A DNA stretch of 64,000 nt. Source: Sphagnum compactum (lineage: Eukaryota; Bryophyta; Sphagnopsida; Sphagnales). The stretch spans positions 3,889,577-3,953,576 of the forward strand of contig OZ234499.1 in the NCBI GenBank assembly GCA_965153455.1. Direction: 5' to 3'. The notes below the pieces were generated by a model, which had not been told where the DNA came from, did not search any database, and saw nothing but the letters and a program-made list of their open reading frames with translations. Made by a program: the position numbers and the translations under genes. This document shows positions 25,601-37,400 of this stretch, piece after piece (the stretch's first letter is position 1; each line of letters begins with the position of its first letter).

Positions 25601-27850
25601 AGCGCTCAGGGCAGGCCAGATCCAAGGGGAGGGCTCCATTGTTTCTGGTCTCTAAACAAAACTTGAACCCCTTCTCTTGGGGCATCTGGCGCACTAACAA
25701 TCATCGAAAGCGAATTAGAAATGAGAAAGTTACAACACCCCAAAGCAAAGAGGGTCAAGAACTTCGAAACACAAACCACTCAACACTACAAAGGCTGATT
25801 CCTGAACACCCAAAAAATTTCTTGTATGTTGCTCTGTTGCTGTTAGAGTTAAAAGATGATTTGTAGAACTTTAGGTGTGCTTCTCTACAGCACTTTAAAT
25901 CGTTTAAAATGAATAAGAAATAAGAAAGTTATGAAGTTTGAAACTAAGAGGGGTCAAAACGAAGAAATATGAAAAAAAAAAACGCATTTTGCGATTCGAA
26001 AAAACATATTTTCTTGACTTTGCATATCAAAGATTATTCGTAAAGCTTGAGAAGGTGCTCCTATAACATTTTAAATCACTCAAAATGGAGAAGAATTGAG
26101 AAAGATCTGCCAAAGTGTTCAGTCATAGGCAGGTGATCAATGATGGGACGGTCTTCCCTAAAGGAGGTTGCCACTTTAAAGTGCTGATTTGCACAATGTT
26201 GGGCTTGGGAGGAATTTTTGGTTCTCCTTTTCAAATTTTGGAAAATTGGAAAAGGCCAAACCCATCTTGCCCATGCTTTACTTATATTTCAAAATAAGAA
26301 ATTATGCCTTGGTATCAAAAAGGCTTTTTCTTCTTTCCCCTAAAACAAGAAAACACTTTTGATGAAATAGTAACCCAACATGTTGTTCTCCTATGACCGT
26401 TGTGCTTGTCTTCCGGCATGGCCAATGTTGGTGGAAGTAGAAAATCCCAAACTAGAAAGAAAGATAGTATTTGTCTATGAATGTATTTGCATATCGATAT
26501 CTTAATTAAAACCTAAAATTTTCCAAAGCTTATTTTGTGGAAGAATGCCGAGTAGGTTTACAAGTTGAGCTCTTTAGAGCATTGCATGAACAATTTGGAA
26601 GGCTTGTCTAGGAACACAACACAACAAATCTTCACACTTAGGTGTTTATGGTAGTCTACACTTTGTTTGAATGGTATGACTTAAACACAATGGGTAGCTT
26701 ATTTCCTTAAATTTTTCATCTTTTCTTTTTTTATTCTTGCTTTTGAAGGACTTGGAAATGCAAGCCATCTTGCAAGTTGCTTTGGCTAGGAAAGGTTGAA
26801 GTAGCTTTGCATTTTCTATAATTTTGAAGCTTTTGAATAGTCATGGTTTGTTTTGAGATTTTGTTACTTCTTGTGTTGCCTTTGGACTAGCCACTATCAC
26901 TTTGTACAACTTTGCATAAACATACCATTTTCCCAAAAAAAAAATTCATTCAATGACTCTCTATCTACTTTGCGACGAGATCTTTGAAGAATTCTCATGG
27001 ATAATTCTAGAATTGTCAAAACAAAAAGTAGTCAACTTATGAGTAGACCCTTGTGCATATCAATTCCATAGTCCAATTTGAAGTTTTTTTTGTCCTTCAT
27101 GTTCTTTCATTTCCCAAAGAGAAAAGAAGGAAGTCTATAGATTTGTTCACCTAAGAAAAGGTGCATAGTGTTGTGTGGGTTTAGATCAACTACCATGAGA
27201 TACAAAACTCCAAGTTGAGATGGGTTTCTCAAACTTGGCACCCATTTCACTTGTCCACATTAAGAAAGAAACTATGTTATCTTACCCTATTGACACTTTG
27301 AAAGAAGCTTTCCGGAGTGCAAGGCTTTGGGGGGTTTTGGTTTTAAACCATGGTACTAGTAGTCTAGGTGCCCGTTCACCCAAGGCCCCACCATTACATA
27401 TACACGAGCAAAATTCTACCAATTCTTTACAGTTCCTTGCCATTCTATTCTATCTATGAGACGAACAAAGATGAAGGACAAATGAGGAAGGAAAGGGATA
27501 ACTGACAAATATAAATAACAAAATAAAATACGGAGGAATTTTTAATTTTTTAAATATAAATTTCATCGATATTATAAAGATGAAAACAACAAAGATGGAG
27601 GTTAAAAACAACAAAGAAAAATAAAACTTGGGAGCATGATTATTATTATTATTTATACCTAGTAGAAAAAAATTAAAAGAAATGTTATGGTATTGCATTA
27701 TGCTGTTTTGGAAGGAGTGTTTTTTTTTTTTGTTTAAGGGTAAAGAAAGTAAGAAAGAAAGAAAGAAAGAATTGGGTAGGCCACATGCAGGTACCAAGTG
27801 CAAACTTAGAGAAAGTGTTTTTTGGTACAAGAATGTGTGCACACACCCCT
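19662..27850. other. Long AT-rich intergenic region
   Basis: The left few hundred bases are likely the 3' untranslated region of NF-YC. No other gene is supported across about 8 kb. Landmarks are a GA repeat (23570-23595), a tandem repeat of about 80 bp (24691-24905), an 11-base G run near 23967, and a segment beginning AGAGCAGCTCCAACAGCAC at 22981 that resembles one end of a MITE but has no matching partner. Degenerate runs of similar ACTAAAAATTATGTAT-type sentences at 21480-21830 look like decayed repeats. Confidence 0.5.
24691..24905. repeat. Imperfect tandem repeat of about 80 bp, three copies
   Basis: Three related units begin near 24691, 24771 and 24850. Each runs GTTCCTTA...TTGTT.TC, then AGTTCCCATGTGT, then CTCATGT or CTCTTGT. 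Divergence between copies is high, so the array is old. Confidence 0.5.
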
Positions 27851-27864
27851 CTCTCTCTCTCTCA

Positions 27865-27912
<48 letters not shown>

Positions 27913-28826
27913 AAAGTGGGTTTTTTTTCTTTTCTTTTCTTTTTTTCCCTTCTTCTTTGGATCAGCTAGCGAGATTTCAAGTGTTTTTTTTGTCTTTTTT
28001 TCTTCTTTTTTGGGTTTTTTTGGGGTATTCAAAATCTCGTAGACTGAATTTTCATATTTTGAGACTTTGTAGACACAGCAACAAGCAAGCAAGTCTGTGT
28101 TTGTTTGTAATGGGTTTTGGGTGTTGGGAATCTTGTAGACTGAATTTTCATATTTTGAGACCTTGTAGACACAGCAACAAGCAAGCAAGTGTGTGTTTTT
28201 TTGTAATGGGTTTTGGGTGTTGGGTGTTGGGGTTATTTTTTGTTTGGGTTTCTTGGATATGATCATGGTTTTTGCACCTGGATCAGCTGCCAAAGCAAAT
28301 TTACTTACTGGGTGGGTTCTTCAGATTCTTCTTCAGATTCTTCTTCCTTCTTCTTCTTCTTCTGGATCAGCACTCAGATTTCATTCAGGAACTGCTGATC
28401 CACCACAAGTCCACTTCTGGAAGAATGTTTTTAGTACTAGTACAGAGCAGTTAAGATTGAGAACACAAACTGTTTGCAATCTCAATCTCTCTACACAGTT
28501 TGCAATCTCAATCTCAATCTCTCTCTCCCTCTCTCTCTCTGTCTCTCTGTCTCTCTCTCTCTGTGGAGCTGTGATCAGAAAGAAGTTGTTGGGAGATTTG
28601 GATGACCAGCTGCAGAGCTTGGGGGATTGATTAGTAGTAGCAGCAGTCAACGTTTTTACAGTAGAAAGAAAGAAAGAAAAAATGCATTAGCAGCAACTGC
28701 AGCAGCTGGAGGTTTTATTGGAGCTCGAGGAATTACTGCAGTGAAGAAATTAGCAGATGTGCCTGCATGCGCAGTTGTAGAGACTAGACGAGTAGTTCTC
28801 CTTCCAAAGTCTGCATCAGCTGTGCA
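27720..28826 (+). promoter_or_regulatory. Pyrimidine-rich upstream region of the RING-H2 gene
   Basis: Contains a CT array (27851-27889) running into a CA array (27888-27912), long T and TTCTT stretches, a 96-bp tandem duplication (28031-28222), TTC runs (28330-28362) and another CT-rich block (28496-28562). This composition is common in plant promoters and 5' untranslated regions. No TATA box or transcription start can be fixed. Open frames here are repeat-derived. Confidence 0.5.
28031..28222. repeat. 96-bp tandem duplication
   Basis: Two head-to-tail copies with a 96-base period. Each runs from GTAGACTGAATTTTCATATT through GACACAGCAACAAGCAAGCA to TTTGTAATGGGTTTTGGGTG. Only a few substitutions separate them, so the duplication is recent. 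It lies in the upstream region of the RING-H2 gene. Confidence 0.85.
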
Positions 28827-30163
28827 ATGAGTAGTAGCGATCCTTTGGCAGACGACATGAATAATATGTCACCCGCTGCGGCCTCCGTGTTTTCCTCACC
28901 TCCCTTGTCGAGTTCCGCCAACTTGATCCCCGCCACTAGTACTGGTCAAGGATCCAGCTACCTTTCACGGGCCTTCAACTCCAACGTCACGGTGGTGATG
29001 GCCATCGTCCTGTTCGCTCTCGTGGTGAGTGAGTGCTTGAGTGAGTGAGTGAGTGAGTGAGTGAGTGAGTGAGTTTCAAGTTTTTCTCCATAGCAAAACA
29101 ATTAGATCCCAACAGCCCGGCAACAAGCTGCTGCACACATGCAACATGTCCAGCTTCCTCATCAATTCGCACATGATGAGTAGCACTGTTGCAGCAGTAG
29201 CAGCAACAGCAAGCAGCAGCTATGTCCCTGATTTCATACGTATTCCAACTTCTGTTTTTGTAGGTTGTGGCCTTCATCAACACTGTGGCACGATGTCGGA
29301 CCGTGATGCATCGCGGCATCTGGACGCGGCAACAAGAATCGCAGGGTGTAGCTGGGACGACCGTGTTGGAATCTGCACAACAACAACAGCCGTGGCAACT
29401 GCAACACAAAGGATTGCAAAAGGTGCAGATCGAGTCGTTCCCTGTGTTCACCTACGGCGCCGCCACAGCTAGTACTAGTAAGCTTCAGAATGATATAGAG
29501 TGCTGCGGAGGAGGAGGAGAAGGAGGAGGACTCGTGATCGGTACTAGTAGAGACGACTGCGCGGTGTGCTTGAGCGAGTACCAGAACGGCGAGCAGGTGC
29601 GGTTGCTACCACTCTGTAGACATTCCTTTCATCTCCACTGCATCGACACTTGGTTGAGCACACACGAGACTTGTCCTGTGTGTCGCCATAGTGTACTAGA
29701 TCATCCTCATGATCATTATCCGCAGTCTAGTATGATCACGGATCCTGCAGCAGCAGAAGCTCCGGATTCCTCAGCTGCTGCAGCTGGAAGCTCGCTGCAG
29801 GACGATGGTACTGCAGTTGCTGCATCTGCATCTACTGCAGAACATACTGCAACACGCGGTGCAATCAGTGGAGGATTCGGGAGTAACATATTATTCAACT
29901 TCGGTAGTGCAAGATTTGGCGGGAGCGCGAGAATCTCTAGTACTAGCGACCAAATTGAACCTGTCGTCGACCTTGAAGATCTGCACGTAGGTACTCCAGG
30001 GTCGTGGACAAATGATGATCAGGATGTTGCTGCTGCTGCAGCTGCTGCTGCAGCTGGAAGAGGATCAGCCAGCAACTCTTACCACTCTTCTAGTGCAGCT
30101 GCATCAAGGTGGTCTTTCTCTGCATTTCTGTTACGAAATCCGGATGCAACCACATCAGGTTGA
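28827..30163 (+). CDS. Membrane-anchored RING-H2 finger protein (ATL-like E3 ubiquitin ligase)
   Basis: Predicted E3 ubiquitin ligase that passes ubiquitin from an E2 to substrates at a membrane. Two exons, 28827-29024 and 29264-30163, join in phase to give 365 residues. Residues about 48-75 form one transmembrane segment that crosses the splice ([14 protein letters not shown], then [11 protein letters not shown]). It is preceded by a Ser/Pro-rich N-terminus. A degenerate linker ends in IESFPVFTY, like the hydrophobic strand before ATL RING domains. The RING-H2 domain lies near residues 165-208 with all eight ligands in C3H2C3 order: CAVC, then CRHSFHLHC with both His, then CPVC. The tail is Ala/Ser/Gly-rich with poly-Ala runs. 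The start is the first ATG of the exon-1 frame and places the membrane segment as in the family. The 5' splice site lies in a GTGA microsatellite. Confidence 0.92.
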
Positions 30164-31486
30164 CAATACTTTAAGGTTCAAAGCTTGTAACAAGCTTGTA
30201 ACAATATACCCCATGTCTAAGTCTTCAGCTCCAAGACAACCAATCTCTGCAGCAGCTTGCCAAGGGACTGGAGGATAGCTAGCTAGCAACCAGCAGCTTC
30301 ATGAGTCTAAGTCCAGCAGCTGCTGCAGGAGCTGATGCAGCTCTGCTGCTGGTGATGACCAAATTCCAGTAGTACTACAGTTTCCAAACTCATGCAGAAG
30401 CAAAACAAAAATATTGTGTGAAAACAAAAAAATTCACATCAAGAATTTATAGCAGGTTTCTGGCAGCAGGAGATCAATCATCAGAGTTGGAGCTGCTGTA
30501 CAAAATGATCTTGTTGTGGTATCCAGCTTCTTCTTAAGAGCACATCATCATTGTGGTATTCTTGTTGGTGCATCATCTGCAATTATAGTTTGTTTCTTCC
30601 CAAAACATGGGAATTTCATCATAAATGAATCCACAAACACAAAAAAAAACCCAAGATTCAGCAGCTGCAACAGATTTGTGTCATGACCATGGGGTTTCAC
30701 TGGTTTCCAGTTTAATTCCAAATCTCTTCACTAGTGCACCAACAGGTACATTGCACTGTTGGTGCACATCAACTCTGCTGCAAAACCATGTCCCAAATGT
30801 TCTTCAACTTTGAAGCTTTTTAGACTTGGGGTTTTGGTTGGTCTCTCTGTCTCTCTCTTGTTGCCAGCAACTGGATTTGATCTTGGCCATCCCCAGGTGA
30901 CTGGATTTGGTCTTGGCCATCCCCAGCCAACTGGATTTGGTGTAGGCCATCCCCAGGCAACTGGATTTGATCTTGGCCATGTAAAACTAACTGGATCTAG
31001 TCTGGGTCATCCATGGGCGACTGGATCTAGTCTGGGTTGTCCATGAGAGACTGGATCCAATCGGGCTGTCTGATCAAATCTGATCTGCTTTGTCAACAGG
31101 CAACCAAATTTCTTATTTGCAGACATAGCATTTGAAAATTTGCTAACCTCTATGCATACAGATGAAACTGCACATCAAAGATAGGGTTATGTGTAATACT
31201 TATATCCCACGCACACCCCTTTCTTGGATACTGTGCCATTGTTCAATCAGAAAAATGTTCATGAGAAAAATTTGCAAAAGTAAGTTCGATAACCCATCTT
31301 GCAACTGATTCTCTTACTAAACTATAGATATACAAAAGGTTGTTGCCTGGAGCAGTATACAAATCTGGTCTCCTGGCAAGAGAGTGCCAGAACGAGAGGC
31401 AATTTGGTGATGATTTCTGTTTCAGCTAATTTCCATATTGTGTGATGCAAAGATGAAGTACTATGATTTTCTTTTCTTTCAACATT
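30164..31486. other. Intergenic space between convergent genes
   Basis: This lies between the stop of the RING-H2 gene (+) and the stop of the CPSF-A gene (-), so it should hold both 3' untranslated regions. It contains the 30-bp minisatellite at 30871-31073. No other gene is supported. The 95-codon frame over the minisatellite (30759-31046) translates repeat DNA. Confidence 0.6.
30871..31073 (+). repeat. 30-bp minisatellite
   Basis: Nearly seven head-to-tail units with exact 30-base spacing start at 30871, 30901, 30931, 30961, 30991, 31021 and 31051. Each begins CTGGAT and continues TTGxTCTTGGCCATCCCCAG or a diverged form. The period is a multiple of three, so one frame reads a ten-residue repeat (TGFGLGHPQx). 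The first three units are most alike; later ones drift. Confidence 0.93.
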
Positions 31487-34400
31487 TCAAGCAAGAGAGT
31501 TGTGAATCCGCTCAAGTAAACGCAGGACTCGGTCCACCGGGAGGCTTCTTCCAGAGGCTGATAAGGATGACGATGATGATGATGACAATGATGACAATGA
31601 AGTTGCTGCTGAAAAGCCAACTGAAGCTATTCCCTGTGGTTCTGTCAGCACACTCTCCTGTTGCATGCTTGTTAGCTCCAGAAACTGACAAAGCATGTCA
31701 CCATCCAACACCCTTGACACTCCTGACTGCAAAACCCAATCAGATGCCCCAAATAAGAACTGTAACCAAGAGTTCAGTCATATCAAATCTTGTATGGTAG
31801 TGTAGGGATATGCACTTAGTGCATTCCAGCTAAGTTGCAGGAAATGAATGGATGCCAGGCCCTGTGGTAAAGGGTAGCGTATCCTGAGAGAGGAACAACA
31901 GAGTTGAAGGGAGCCCAACAATCAAATTCAGAGATCCACATCAACCAGTCAAAGTCTTTGTGTTCTTGGTTGGAAGACATACAGGGCACCCACGGCCACG
32001 GAAGTCAGCATGATTGTTTCCCAGAAGGGGAGCTGTCAATGGATACACCGCAAGCTGTCCTTGCACAGCTTCCAAAAGCTCATACTCCTCCCTTCACATT
32101 TGATGTGCACCCGCCCACCACTTAGAAACTTAGAGAAAGTAACAAAAACAGAGTGCTAAGCAACACTGAAATGCCTAGGCACATCATAATGCCGTAACAT
32201 GATATAATTTTTGCACAACAAAACCACTAGCATTGCAATGATTTTTCCCAAAAAATGCATGGTCACTAAACCCTAAACTCTGACTATGCAGTTTGGGGTT
32301 TAGGGTTCAGGGTTTCATGTCGTTGGAGACCAACAAGGAGGTGAAAGACATGAACCAAATACCGTGACAGTTGGATAAAGATGAAGACGCTGCCAAGAAG
32401 TGATGTGGCGACCACAGATGAGTTAGTACAGTGCTGCCCTGACTTTCTGCCACTGTATGCCTTCTGATTATCATCCATTGTGCTATCATATGCAAGTGAA
32501 GCCTGCCCCCACCCGCCCAAAACATTCCCACAGTTCAATTGTTGGGCAGTTCTTGACTTTTATGAAGAACCTCTGGTTCCAGTTCTATCAAATAAATTAG
32601 AGTGGTTCCAGTTCTGGGTTTGTTTCTTCGAAAAGATTGATGAAGTTGCAGAGAAATCTCCACAACAACAATTAAAGGTAACATGACAATGAGTGCAGTC
32701 ATAAGCTCATGAGAGTCGCTCACAAAGTGACAGACCATCACCTTCATCACGAACGGCAGTGACGAGCTGCCATGACTACCCACTGAGTTCATCAGCTCCC
32801 AACAGTGGGTGTAGATAAGGGAAAAAAAACAACCCCAGTTCCGGTTCTAAAAATCAGACCCAAGTCCAAGTAACCTGGACCAAAACCAGCAGTTAACTGC
32901 TGGTTACCCCCTGGTTCTAGTCCTGGATCCGGCTCTGGTTCTTTGAAAACCAGGATTCCAGTTCTGGTTCAGTTCTGGTTGTTTGACAAAAACTGAAACC
33001 CCAGTTCCAGTTCCAAACATGGTTCCAAAAATCAGACATGGTTCTGATTCTAGTTCAGTTTTTATTAACTGGAACTGGAATCTTGTGATTCTAACCCTCC
33101 AAACTGGGTACCCACCTAACACTGCTTAGAACCCAGAAGTGCAATCTGACTTCCATCTTAACCCTCCAAATCAGAGATCACTTGAGTTGCTGAATTTCAA
33201 CATCTCCAAGATGCCCTTCTGCTCAACCCTCCACTCTTAAGACTAGATCTGGCAGTGTTAGACCGTTTGACCAGATCTTGAAGCCATTTATTTATGTGTG
33301 CATTGGCAAACAAAGTGTGATTTTGGCGTAATCTAACATCACAAAAGAGGACATTGCATAAATCTCAACGTGTGAAGAAATGGAGGTAGCCACCGACCTT
33401 GCAAATTCTCATGATTGCCTCACCAACATGGTACGAGCAACTTAAGGTCAAATTGCGTTCTGGACTCACACTTTCTGAATACACATCATCCAGTTTCATA
33501 TGTCAATGGAATAAAAAGGGTCATGTGCTGATAGCAGAAAAAGACTATAATTGTAAGCCTGGAGAAACTACAGAAAGCTAAACACTAAACCCTAAACTTT
33601 TCGGTGTTGACTAGCTTTCAGTCTAAAGTTTAGAAAGCTAGTCTTTTCTCTGTCTTCAAAGTGTTTATTGGCACTACAAAAACACTGCCATCTTTTCTCT
33701 GGATGTAAGTAAGGGACCTCATACCTTCTGGGATGTTTGTACAGGATAGGACACAAAAATTTCCATGGCGATCACTAGCTACAGCTGTATCAGTGTCCAT
33801 GAGGACACAGTCTGCGACTAGGCGATGTACAGGATCACAATAGAGCTGTTCCAGCTGATGGGTATCCTGTACCACAATCCCCAGACAAAGAGGTTGACAT
33901 CACTCTTTATAACAACAGGAAAGAAATCTCTGACAAAAAGTCCTCCAACCAAATTTCTTTTGGCCAGTGAGTGCGAGGGACAGGATTTGTAGAACCTGAC
34001 CTCCTGATAGTAATAGAAGAGGACCCCATCATGACAGTCACCAACAGCAATGCGAGTCAAATGGACAGCAAGACTGGTGATCATGAACCTTGTCCGCACC
34101 ATTGCAAACTTCCTAAGCCGCTGTGGAGAGTCGTGCAGAAATCCAAAGCAAAACAGCTGAATTCCATACCACTCATTAGTGCATAATCCGCAACCAACAA
34201 TAATCACACCTCTGCATTGAAAATGCCCTGATATTATCAAATCTCTTTTCTTCAATAAGACATGACCACCTGAGATGTATTTTTGAGCGATTTTGCTAAT
34301 ACCAGTCTAAGAGACACTAGACCACTCACTGGAGAAAAGAGCTAATTGTGTTCAGAACTAGGTGATTGAAGACTTTGGGAATCTCATATTTGCTTAAAGG

Positions 34401-37400
34401 TAGCAGGGTTGGAACTCACATAATTGCCTGCGGAAGTAAGTATATATTGACCCAAGTAGGTGGCCACTGTGAGAACTGCACCAGGCAGCACAACAGCACG
34501 TGTTTTGAGGTGTAATTCTTGGCCTTCCCCTTCTGTCAAGTTACTCTCATCTGCAGAGGTGGTGGCAACATTTGATGCCTGCATTGCATCCTCTGATGAT
34601 GACCCAGTCGGTGGAGGCCTGGATGAACTCCTGGTTTCTGTGGAGCTTCGAGAACTCTGCCGGCTTTTTGGTTCCAGGTAGAACACCAGTAACCGGCCCT
34701 TGGAACTGCAAAAACCAACAGAGACAGAGAGAGTAAAGGAAAGACCACGTGGTTTGTAGACTAAAGGGTTTAGGGTTTAGGGTTTACACACTATACAGGA
34801 AGATTCTGAAAGGGGGTTCTTCAGCATTGCATGCCATGTTAAGGGGCAAATCACAGAATCCGTAAAGAGACATTTGACTCCAGTGTTTGTGATGGGTGCT
34901 GCAGATAATACATCATGACCAAATGAGATGTACCTTTCAGCTTCACCAGTGGTTGTGATTGAGTTGCTGCCGGTGAGACTTGTGCCAACCAGTAAGAGCT
35001 GCTCATTCCCAACTTTCCACAGCTGCATACATCGAGCAGTCTCCCCAGCCTCCAGCTGGAAGCATGAGTGAATGACACCGCTAAGAGGGTCCATGCAGCA
35101 GATGTCTGATGCTGCACTTCTGTTGGGCCCAGATGAGTCTGACCTCATTACAAGCAGAGTTTTGGACTCTGAATGATAAAGCACCCGTCGTGGCGTCCTT
35201 CCAACGGGCAGACGTTGTACATTGAGCCGCTTCAGATGCTCCATCTCCACCTACTTAACAGGACAGGCACCACCCAGTACCCAGTCAGGCAGCAGCACAT
35301 AACCCTTTTCTCCAAGGGGTGGAAACTCCTGTCTGTTGTAGTAGTTGACAGCAACCCACAGTTTAGGGTTCTCGGGTTTGCAAGAGATTCACAAGTTTGA
35401 ATAGAGATATGATGATGTTTATTACTTGCAATCAATGCTTCAGAGAAATTTTCCACAAGAGACTCAAAAGAGATGTCCACAGGATCAACAACAGGGAAGA
35501 GAAGACTGAAAGAACGAACCAAGTGCAAGCTGCAGTCAGCCACAAAGAGAATGCCATCGGGGCAGTCGAAGGAACTGACAGGTGTTGCGTGTGTAGATGG
35601 TGGGAAGGAGATGGACGTGTAAGCAATTCGTTGACTATGTCTGGCTGTCTGTAACAACCAAGGCCGGTCACTGAGAGCAACTATGTCTGCTCTTAAGGAA
35701 TCTTGAAGGGAAACTAAGGAAACAGGTGAGACACCTATTCTTCGAACTGCAACCAGATGTAAGGCAACTGGCAGTGAATCTTCCTTGCCTGCTGCCTCAT
35801 CTCTACTTGAAGAAGAATCCTTGGCTATAAACTGTTCCCCACATTCATGTTTTCCTGATGTCAGTTGCAAGAATGAGAGGGGCATGCCTGTTAACGGCGA
35901 GCTTGATGGCCACTCGTAACGCAGAAGCACACCATTTCTTAGGCCTGCAAGAATGTATAAGCGATCGAATTGAGCAAGTCTGACACTCTCTGGCACACAC
36001 CCACTAAGTGTCGTGCCCATGTAACTCATGAGAGGAATAAGGCCCACTGCAAGAGGAGCAAAGTTCTTTCCATGAATGATTGACAGGAGCATGACGGAGG
36101 GCTTGTGTGTTCCAACCACACATACCTTCCCAGCTTCAATGCCAGGAGGATTCTGACCTCGTGGGCTGCCTTCAACTAATCCAACGATTGAAGGTGGCAG
36201 AGGGGATGAAGACAGATTTTCTTCTTCTGGGATGGAAATGCATGACAGCTCTGCCTCTAACACGCACCGCTGAATCTCAAACAATTCAAGCTGCCCAGCA
36301 GCTCTACCACCATGCTGAGTACCCAGCATGACAATGAGCCCTGGTTGTGATAAGGCCACAATAATCATCTTATGTGCAACTGCTCCCAGGCATATAAACA
36401 ACGCTCCTGGAGGTTTCCAGGAAGAACAGAGAGGTAGTGGCATGTTGATACCCGCCGGGTGAGCTGCTACAGTGGGAGCACAAACACAGACCTCTTTGCT
36501 GCAGACTTGAGCTACAAAGCCATCCTCAATATTCCCACAAGCCAGGGTTGAAGACCAGGACCGGAATCCAACAGCATCCGTGATGTCAACAAAGTTGAGC
36601 CCCACAGAGAGAACTCGTGTCTCTTGTACAAATGACATGACAAAGAAAGCATGATACAGGTCTTTTCGGCACATGCGCATCACGTACATGCCTGTCACAC
36701 CCTGGGAGTCAAATCCAATGTCACAACTTGCAACTGAAATCTTGTAAAAGGAACAAAGGGCAGAAAGAGCAAAGTAGGGGTTATATAATATATATATAAC
36801 ACTCATCCATACCTGGTAGACAGGAGGTGTAGTGTGCAACTTTTCCACACTTATCCCATTGCGTATGACGCGCAACGTGCCCTCCTTACCTGCCCCACAG
36901 CATGCAAACATCTGGTCTTGCTTCTCCCCATGGTAATCAACCAAGGCAAAGTCAAGGATTGGTGTAAGGTTTTGAACCTGACTGCAACATGTCAGAGTGC
37001 CATCCGCCATAGATTGAAGCACGTGCCCATCACCCATGTCAACAAAAACAGTGAGAAATCCTCCCTTTAACCAGAGAACAACATTACATGGTGAGCACTT
37101 ATATTGGCGCTGGCGCACTTCAACACGTGGGAGGCCATCAGAGCTTTCAAGGCTGAACTGTGCAATGTGAATCTCTCCTGTATCCATAGCCAGAGCGAGT
37201 TGTGACCTTCTCAGGCCAGCAGGAGCATCCGGCTCCCAGCTCCATGCAGTGATGGTTGGTGACAACGATGACAAATTCCTGTCGACATCCATGGCATCAA
37301 CAAAACTTTCTCGCTCTGAGATTGAGTTCTCCTTGCATGCACTATCCCTGCCCTGAGAGTTCAGCTGAAGCAAAGCAGATGCTGCCACACTGTTCAAACT

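Noticed and set aside
27682-28293. Several overlapping frames of 85-146 codons
   Set aside because: They arise from CT, CA and T-rich microsatellites and the 96-bp duplication; no conserved motif is present.
28627-28830. Upstream frame ending in an ATGA overlap with the RING-H2 start
   Set aside because: The frame has no ATG of its own; the apparent Met is a non-ATG codon, so re-initiation coupling is not supported.
30759-31046. 95-codon frame encoding a TGFGLGHPQ-type repeat as a gene
   Set aside because: The repeats degrade towards the end and no promoter, splice sites or homology are visible; it is listed as a minisatellite.
35015-36331. Short frames antisense to CPSF-A gene exons
   Set aside because: They are shadows of the real coding strand, without motifs.
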